Assembly: GCA_035483795.1 (NCBI GenBank)
Contig: DATHPP010000442.1
Location: 1-18,467 of the forward strand
Direction of reading: 5' to 3'
DNA from: DASXMX01 sp035483795
Lineage (GTDB): Bacteria; Planctomycetota; Phycisphaerae; Tepidisphaerales; Tepidisphaeraceae
Length of the DNA: 18,467 nt
In this document: positions 14,388 through 18,467 of the stretch, piece after piece
How positions within the stretch are numbered: the first letter of the stretch is position 1
How the letters are laid out: every line of letters starts with the position of its first letter
Program-made: the position numbers and the translations under genes
Notes under the pieces: generated by a model
Databases searched by the model: none
What the model saw: only the letters and a program-made list of their open reading frames with translations
What the model was told of the DNA's origin: nothing

Positions 14388-15691
14388 GCGGTGCAGCCGG
14401 CCCTGAGGGCGGAGCCGGCGCCGGCGAGCAGCGGCAGTCCGGTCAGATGACATAGCGCGCCGGTTGCCAGAGACCCGGTGATGGCAAAACGATAGGCGTC
14501 GACTTCGCGGGCCAGAAAATGAAGCGGGTCGTCATAAAGAGAGACGCCGCACGAGACAAAGTAATCGCCCGCGGCCAATCCGGGCATGATCGGCCAGCGG
14601 ACGATTTCGACATCGCCAGGCGCGTAATCAGGCGTGACCACGCCGACGAGTTTCGTGTTGACGCCGATCAGCACCTCACCCCGCGCTGTCGCCACTCTCG
14701 TGCCGAAAATCGGCTGAATGGCGGCGCTGGTGAACCGAACGGCGTAGCAGATCTTGAACGGTTTGCCGCTGCGGACCGTCGTGGAAACCGTCCCGTCTTC
14801 CTGCTCGATCCAGAGGCCCAGAAAGTTCGCGCCGTTTTCCGGATAAAGGACCGCTGCTTCGCAGTGTGTCAGACGATTAGATTGCGGAATCCCAGCCTCG
14901 TCGACGCTCACCGCCTGCCGCTGCGTCTGCGCGATCGCGGCTTCCTCCCCCTGAAGCATGTAGCGCTGATATCGCTCGACCACTTGGGGTGGATCGCCCT
15001 CCATCTCGACGCGGCCGTTTCGGAGCCAGATGGCGCGGGTGCACAGCCGCGTCACCGCGTGCAGATCGTGGGACACGAGGATGACGGCCTTGGACTCGCC
15101 GCCGATCATCTGCTCCATCCGGCGATAGCATTTGCGTTGAAAGGCGATGTCCCCCACTGCCAAAGCCTCGTCGACGATCAGGACATCGGGATCGAGAAAG
15201 GCAAAGAGCGAAAACGCCAGTCGGGCCTGCATTCCCGAGGAATAGAGCTTGTACGCCCGGTCCATGAAGTCGCCAAGGGCGGCGAAAGATTCGATGTCGC
15301 TCATTCGCTGCTCGACGTAATCGCGGCCGATGCCGAGCAATTGAGCCGCCAGATGAACGTTCTGACGGCCGGTTAGCTCGCGATTGAATCCGGTCCCAAG
15401 CTCGAGGATCGCCATGACGCGGCCGTCGACGCTGAAGGTCCCAGTCGTCGGAGTCAGCGTGCCGGCCAGGATTTTCAGGAGCGTGCTTTTCCCCGAGCCG
15501 TTGGCCCCGACGATGCCGAGGCATTCGCCGCGGTTGAGCGTGATGTCGAGATCGCGCAGGGCCCAGAAATCATCGTGCCGGCAGGCGCGATTGGCGGTGA
15601 GCCACTCGATCAATCGACCGCCCGGCTTGGGATAGATCTTGAACCGTTTGGAAAGGTTCGTTGTGCTGACCAGCGGCGCCATCTGGGTCAT
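14384..15691 (-). CDS. wzt: Polysaccharide ABC exporter ATPase with Wzt-like C-terminal domain
   Basis: 435 residues. ATPase domain 1-~245: Walker A GANGSGKST at 62-70, Q-loop-region LELGTGFNRELTGRQN (97-111), signature YSSGMQARL (150-158), Walker B VLIVDEA (170-176), switch His in VSHDLH (206-211). The FxRELTGRxN and SSGMxARL forms are characteristic of the Wzt/TagH/RfbE subgroup, which powers export of O-antigen, teichoic acid or related polymers. Residues ~270-408 form a beta-rich C-terminal domain (Wzt_C-like) such as binds the modified end of the glycan in E. coli O8/O9a. The last ~25 residues (ATGALCHLTGLPLLAGAG...) are an unusual small-residue tail. ATGA overlaps join it to the permease gene upstream and the fusion gene downstream, implying tight co-translation. 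Confidence 0.93.
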   Translation of the reverse strand: MTQMAPLVSTTNLSKRFKIYPKPGGRLIEWLTANRACRHDDFWALRDLDITLNRGECLGIVGANGSGKSTLLKILAGTLTPTTGTFSVDGRVMAILELGTGFNRELTGRQNVHLAAQLLGIGRDYVEQRMSDIESFAALGDFMDRAYKLYSSGMQARLAFSLFAFLDPDVLIVDEALAVGDIAFQRKCYRRMEQMIGGESKAVILVSHDLHAVTRLCTRAIWLRNGRVEMEGDPPQVVERYQRYMLQGEEAAIAQTQRQAVSVDEAGIPQSNRLTHCEAAVLYPENGANFLGLWIEQEDGTVSTTVRSGKPFKICYAVRFTSAAIQPIFGTRVATARGEVLIGVNTKLVGVVTPDYAPGDVEIVRWPIMPGLAAGDYFVSCGVSLYDDPLHFLAREVDAYRFAITGSLATGALCHLTGLPLLAGAGSALRAGCTA

Positions 15692-16476
15692 AAGACGTCC
15701 CGGATTTCGCCACGCAGTCTACCCAGAAGCAGGTAGCCGCACACCGTGGTCACAATCGCCCAGGCGCCCAGCATGGCAAACATCCAGGGCGATGGGAAGC
15801 GACCCCACAGGAGCAGATCATGCACGGCTTCGACCGCCGGGGTCGCGGGGTTCAAGGCCAGGATCGGTCGCAGTGAGCGTGGCACCTGCCCGACCACATA
15901 AACGATCGGCGTCAGCCAGAAGAGAATCTGGAGCAGCACGCCGAGCAGTTGCGCCACGTCGGTAAAGAAAACGTTCAGTGTCGCGACGATCATCCCAATC
16001 CCGAATCCAACGATCTGGAGCAGGATGATCGGAATCGGAACCAGCAGCCAATAGACGCGGGGCCGGAGCCCGAGGGGCAGTGCGATCGCGATAAAAACCG
16101 CGAAGCCGATTAGAAGCGTCAACGACGAAGCCATGACGCCTTGCGCCACGAAAACTTGCTCGGGCACCGGCAGTTTCTTGAGGTAAGCGGCGTTTCCCGA
16201 GAAGGCCGTTGCCCCGCGGGTCATGCACTCGGCAAACGCCATCCAGGGAAAGAACCCGGCGCAGAGATAGATCGGAAACCCCCATTTCCCTGGCACGGCT
16301 TCGATTGTCGTCTTCATGATCGTGCCAAAGACAACGGCGTAGACCACGATCAGGCTCAGCGGATGCAGCACGTTCCACACCACACCCATTCCGGTGCCAG
16401 CGTAGCGGTGGCGCAGGTCGGCAACGGCGTGTTGCCAGATGAACGAGCGGTAGCGGTAAAGAGCGGTGGACACGTC
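15688..16476 (-). CDS. wzm: ABC-2 type polysaccharide exporter permease (Wzm-like)
   Basis: 262 residues from GTG 16476, the normal length for Wzm proteins. It begins with the family's conserved amphipathic entry YRSFIWQHAVADLRHRYAGT and continues with GVVWNVLHPL and about six hydrophobic segments (roughly 33-53, 66-83, 104-130, 136-160, 170-187, 230-250). The inner signature LLGVLLQILFWLTPIVY, followed by LNPATPAVEAVHDLL, is typical. It forms the membrane channel for a lipid-linked glycan, paired with the ATPase that follows. In-frame ATG 16539 (21 codons longer) and a 331-residue version exist. I prefer 16476 because a good promoter (16503-16530) would start transcription at about 16496, downstream of both longer starts. 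No ribosome binding site is visible. The gene ends in an ATGA overlap with the ATPase gene. Confidence 0.9.
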   Translation of the reverse strand, partial: DVSTALYRYRSFIWQHAVADLRHRYAGTGMGVVWNVLHPLSLIVVYAVVFGTIMKTTIEAVPGKWGFPIYLCAGFFPWMAFAECMTRGATAFSGNAAYLKKLPVPEQVFVAQGVMASSLTLLIGFAVFIAIALPLGLRPRVYWLLVPIPIILLQIVGFGIGMIVATLNVFFTDVAQLLGVLLQILFWLTPIVYVVGQVPRSLRPILALNPATPAVEAVHDLLLWGRFPSPWMFAMLGAWAIVTTVCGYLLLGRLRGEIRDVL

Positions 16477-16484
16477 TGATGCGT

Positions 16485-16512
16485 TTGCCGTGGGCAGGCG
16501 GGATGATATCCT
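16485..16512 (+). promoter_or_regulatory. Candidate promoter of the fucosidase gene, overlapping the divergent operon promoter
   Basis: TTGCCG (16485-16490), 16-nt spacer, TATCCT (16507-16512). The predicted start, about 16519-16520, coincides with the GTG chosen for the fucosidase, implying a leaderless message. It shares the GATATC core with the minus-strand -10, so the two polymerases would exclude each other. Confidence 0.35.
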
Positions 16513-16530
16513 GCCGCGCGTGGTTGTAAA
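16503..16530 (-). promoter_or_regulatory. Promoter of the polysaccharide operon
   Basis: On the minus strand TTTACA (16530-16525), a 16-nt spacer and TATCAT (16508-16503), each one mismatch from consensus. Start is predicted near 16496, 20 nt before the GTG of the permease gene. It overlaps the plus-strand promoter of the fucosidase gene. Confidence 0.5.
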
Positions 16531-17851
16531 TAGCCGCATCTGCGCAGGTTTCCCGCCGCCCAGGGCCGCAATCGCGCTGGCGGCGGTCCTGTGGACTTCA
16601 TGGGGGCTCGCGTCTGACATTTCCACGCATGCACCCTCATCCAGATTGCGCCAATGGCAAGATGCCAAGCTGGGCCTGTTCATCCATTTTGGGCCGTGGT
16701 CACAGACGGAAAATGGGTCGATCTGGAAAATGGCGCAAGTTTCCCAGGCGCAACGGGAGGAATACTTCTCTCTCTACAAGACTTTTAATCCGACACGCTT
16801 TGATGCCCGGCGGCTGGCGGCGCTGGCCAAGCGCGCGGGCATGAAATACGTCGTCTTTACGACCAAGCACCACGACGGCTTCTGTAATTTCGATTCGGCG
16901 TTGACCGATTTCAAAGTCACTAGCCCAGTCTGCCCGACCAGCGCAAGCCCGCATCCGGACCTGACGCGCGACGTCGTCGACGCGTTTCGTGCGCAAGGGT
17001 TGATGGTGGGGCTCTACTACTCTCACGTCGACTGGCACCATCCGGGCGGCGGTTGGCATCACGATGCAAAACTCGATCCTTCTTTTCTTGCCGAACATCC
17101 CGATCGTTGGCGCGACTACGTCGCCTACGAAACCGGACAAGTTCGCGAGTTGTTGACGCGCTACGGACCGATCGACATTTTTTGGTTCGACATTTTCTGG
17201 CCGCAGGAGGGAATGGCGGATGCGACCCCGATGCTGCGGATGATGCGGCAATTGCAGCCGGACATGCTGATCAACAATCGCGGGACCGGAGAGTTCGGCG
17301 ATTTCATCACGCCTGAACAGGGTGTGCCCGACAAGCCCTATCCGCAGCCTTGGGAAACCTGCATGACGATCAGCGACGGCCCCGGCTTCTGGTACAAGGG
17401 CCCGAACGCCAGGTACAAATCGACCGCCCAGATCGTTCGCCTATTAGCGGATGTGGCGTCCAAGGGCGGTAATCTGCTGCTGGGCGTCGGGCCGAAGGCG
17501 GATGGAACGTTGCCGCCGGAGGAGACCGAGCGATTGGAGCAAGTCGGCCGTTGGCTTGACCGTAACGGGCAGGCGATCTACGGGACGACGGGCAGTTCGC
17601 TGGACGTGGTTCCGTCCTGGGGACGCGTCACACGCAAGGGTTCGCGGGTTTTCCTAATCGTGTTCGAGTGGCCGGCGGACGGTTCGCCGCTCCGCTTGCG
17701 GTTGACGCAAGCCGTGAAACGCGCGGGCGTCTTAGGTGAAAATGCGGCGGTCATCTGCCGGCGCGGCGGAGATAGCGGCGAAGTGGAAATCGAACGACCT
17801 TCGGCGCAGGCTGACGGCATGCCGATCGTCGTGGAACTGGAGTTGAAGTGA
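16520..17851 (+). CDS. Secreted GH29 alpha-L-fucosidase
   Basis: 443 residues from GTG 16520. This start gives a normal signal peptide: a basic residue, hydrophobic AAIALAAVLWTSWG and cleavage after Gly-Leu-Ala31. The GTG at 16466 would put 18 polar residues in front. The mature enzyme shows WQDAKLGLFIHFGPWS (active-site entry), FTTKHHDGF (His117-His118), PIDIFWFD with the likely nucleophile Asp224, and PWETCMTI (278-284), all hallmarks of GH29 fucosidases. They release terminal alpha-L-fucose with retention, through an Asp nucleophile and a more variable acid/base Glu. The C-terminal ~100 residues are a small beta domain. It is divergent from the polysaccharide operon and 4 nt upstream of the next gene. 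Its location outside the cytoplasm suggests host or algal glycan breakdown, or trimming of the cell's own exported glycan. Confidence 0.92.
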   Translation: MVVNSRICAGFPPPRAAIALAAVLWTSWGLASDISTHAPSSRLRQWQDAKLGLFIHFGPWSQTENGSIWKMAQVSQAQREEYFSLYKTFNPTRFDARRLAALAKRAGMKYVVFTTKHHDGFCNFDSALTDFKVTSPVCPTSASPHPDLTRDVVDAFRAQGLMVGLYYSHVDWHHPGGGWHHDAKLDPSFLAEHPDRWRDYVAYETGQVRELLTRYGPIDIFWFDIFWPQEGMADATPMLRMMRQLQPDMLINNRGTGEFGDFITPEQGVPDKPYPQPWETCMTISDGPGFWYKGPNARYKSTAQIVRLLADVASKGGNLLLGVGPKADGTLPPEETERLEQVGRWLDRNGQAIYGTTGSSLDVVPSWGRVTRKGSRVFLIVFEWPADGSPLRLRLTQAVKRAGVLGENAAVICRRGGDSGEVEIERPSAQADGMPIVVELELK

Positions 17852-17855
17852 TTTG

Positions 17856-18467
17856 ATGCTGATGGAATCGTTCACCGTTTCGACGCCGCGGCCATCGCGG
17901 CTGGCCATCTCGCTGGAAGTCGCCCGGCGGCAGTGGGCGTGCGTGCTCATCAGCGCGCTGTTCACGGCGGCGGTGATTCAGTATTCGCTGGTGCACGGGC
18001 GGCTGGCGGCGCCGCCTCACTTCGACGACGTTTCGTACTTCGACGACGCCCTCGAGCGTTTGCGCGACCTGTATCGCATGGGGCTGCCCGCGGTAGCGAG
18101 CGGCTTGATTCACAACCCGCCGCACTCGCTGTTTTCGACGGCGCTGGCGATGCTCGCGTATCTTCTGCTGGGCACCGGCGAATGGGCGCCGTACGCGGCC
18201 AACATCGTCATCATCCTGGGATTGGCGGGCGTGGTGAGCGCGATCGCCCGCGGGTTGCCGCGGTGGCAGCGACTGATGCTCTTCGTGTTTGTGCTCACCG
18301 TCCCGATCAGCAGCCGGGCGGTCTTTGAGTTCCGCCCGGACATCGCCAGTGCCCTCTGTGCGGCGGCCGGCGCGATGCTGCTGATGTCGCGACCGCTTGA
18401 TCGCGCGACGCATTTCGCGGGCATGCACACCTCTCTCCCCCTCTCCCCCCGGGAGAGGGTTGGGGTG
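17856..18467 (+). CDS. Polytopic membrane protein, probable GT-C/PMT-like glycosyltransferase, 3' end outside window
   Basis: ATG 17856 begins 4 nt after the fucosidase stop. 204 codons are visible. Residues ~26-45 form the first helix; a periplasmic loop then holds PPHFDDVSYFDDALERL with the acidic pair expected in GT-C enzymes. HNPPHSLFSTALAMLAYLLLG (86-106) resembles the 'PPL...' segment of PMT/ArnT-like transferases, and further helices lie near 113-130, 139-151 and 163-176. GT-C enzymes transfer sugar from a polyprenyl phosphate, a product a DPM-type enzyme such as the one in this window could make. The frame then enters a palindromic repeat (18431-18467) read as SLPLSPRERVGV, a peptide that comes from the repeat and not from the family. 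The gene may be interrupted or C-terminally altered there. Confidence 0.65.
   Translation, partial: MLMESFTVSTPRPSRLAISLEVARRQWACVLISALFTAAVIQYSLVHGRLAAPPHFDDVSYFDDALERLRDLYRMGLPAVASGLIHNPPHSLFSTALAMLAYLLLGTGEWAPYAANIVIILGLAGVVSAIARGLPRWQRLMLFVFVLTVPISSRAVFEFRPDIASALCAAAGAMLLMSRPLDRATHFAGMHTSLPLSPRERVGV
18431..18467. repeat. Dispersed palindromic repeat (CCCTCTCCC / GGGAGAGGG type), cut by window end
   Basis: CCCTCTCCC (18439-18447) and GGGAGAGGG (18451-18459) form a 9-bp perfect stem around CCC, followed by TTGGGGTG. From general knowledge this CTCTCCC...GGGAGAGGGTTGGGGTGAGG unit is a common intergenic repeat in many bacterial genomes. Here it lies in frame inside the membrane-protein gene. 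No further copy was found in this window. Confidence 0.7.

Noticed and set aside
16477..16683. Longer N-terminus for the permease (331 residues)
   Set aside because: The added residues do not resemble Wzm proteins, overlap the fucosidase signal peptide on the other strand and lie upstream of the best promoter.

Overview
The window is GC-rich chromosomal DNA, most likely from a member of the Planctomycetota or a near relative. This placement is inference. It rests on the gene mix (MoxR ATPase, HtrA-like lipoprotein, sulfotransferase, secreted GH29 fucosidase), on a small membrane protein with the zinc-ribbon signature C-x2-C-x-Y-N-L-T-G...C-P-E-C-G that I associate with planctomycetes, on weak or absent Shine-Dalgarno sites at several starts, and on degenerate repeat-rich spacers. 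No rRNA, tRNA, CRISPR array or intact transposase was seen.

Left part (1-6983, plus strand): the 3' part of a TrmH/SpoU rRNA or tRNA ribose methyltransferase; a seven-helix membrane protein with a soluble C-terminal half; a 5'-truncated MazF/PemK toxin remnant; recA with a strong promoter and a 168-nt leader that can fold into a pseudoknot plus hairpins; a lipoprotein HtrA-type serine protease with a palindrome over its promoter; and a MoxR AAA+ ATPase.

Middle (6984-8370): about 1.4 kb of spacer. It holds a purine/pyrimidine low-complexity tract, one small zinc-ribbon membrane protein on the minus strand, and then about 950 bp with no convincing gene but with tandem repeats, a 20-bp inverted repeat pair and one tiny AT-rich ORF with a good ribosome binding site.

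Right part (8371-16476, minus strand, read right to left): a polysaccharide synthesis and export operon. An ABC-2 permease (Wzm type) and an ATPase with a C-terminal Wzt-like domain are joined by ATGA overlaps to a 1070-residue protein carrying a sulfotransferase domain, a coiled coil, a GT2 glycosyltransferase domain and a class I methyltransferase domain. Then come a MntA-HepT toxin-antitoxin pair, a second GT2, a DPM-type GT2 and a DUF2304 membrane protein. I propose that the large fusion builds and chemically caps the glycan, and that the Wzt C-terminal domain reads the cap, by analogy with WbdD of E. coli O9a. This is the most interesting system here.

Far right (16520-18467, plus strand): a secreted GH29 alpha-L-fucosidase, divergent from the operon, and the first part of a polytopic GT-C/PMT-like membrane protein. 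That last reading frame runs into a GGGAGAGGG-type palindromic repeat at the window edge.
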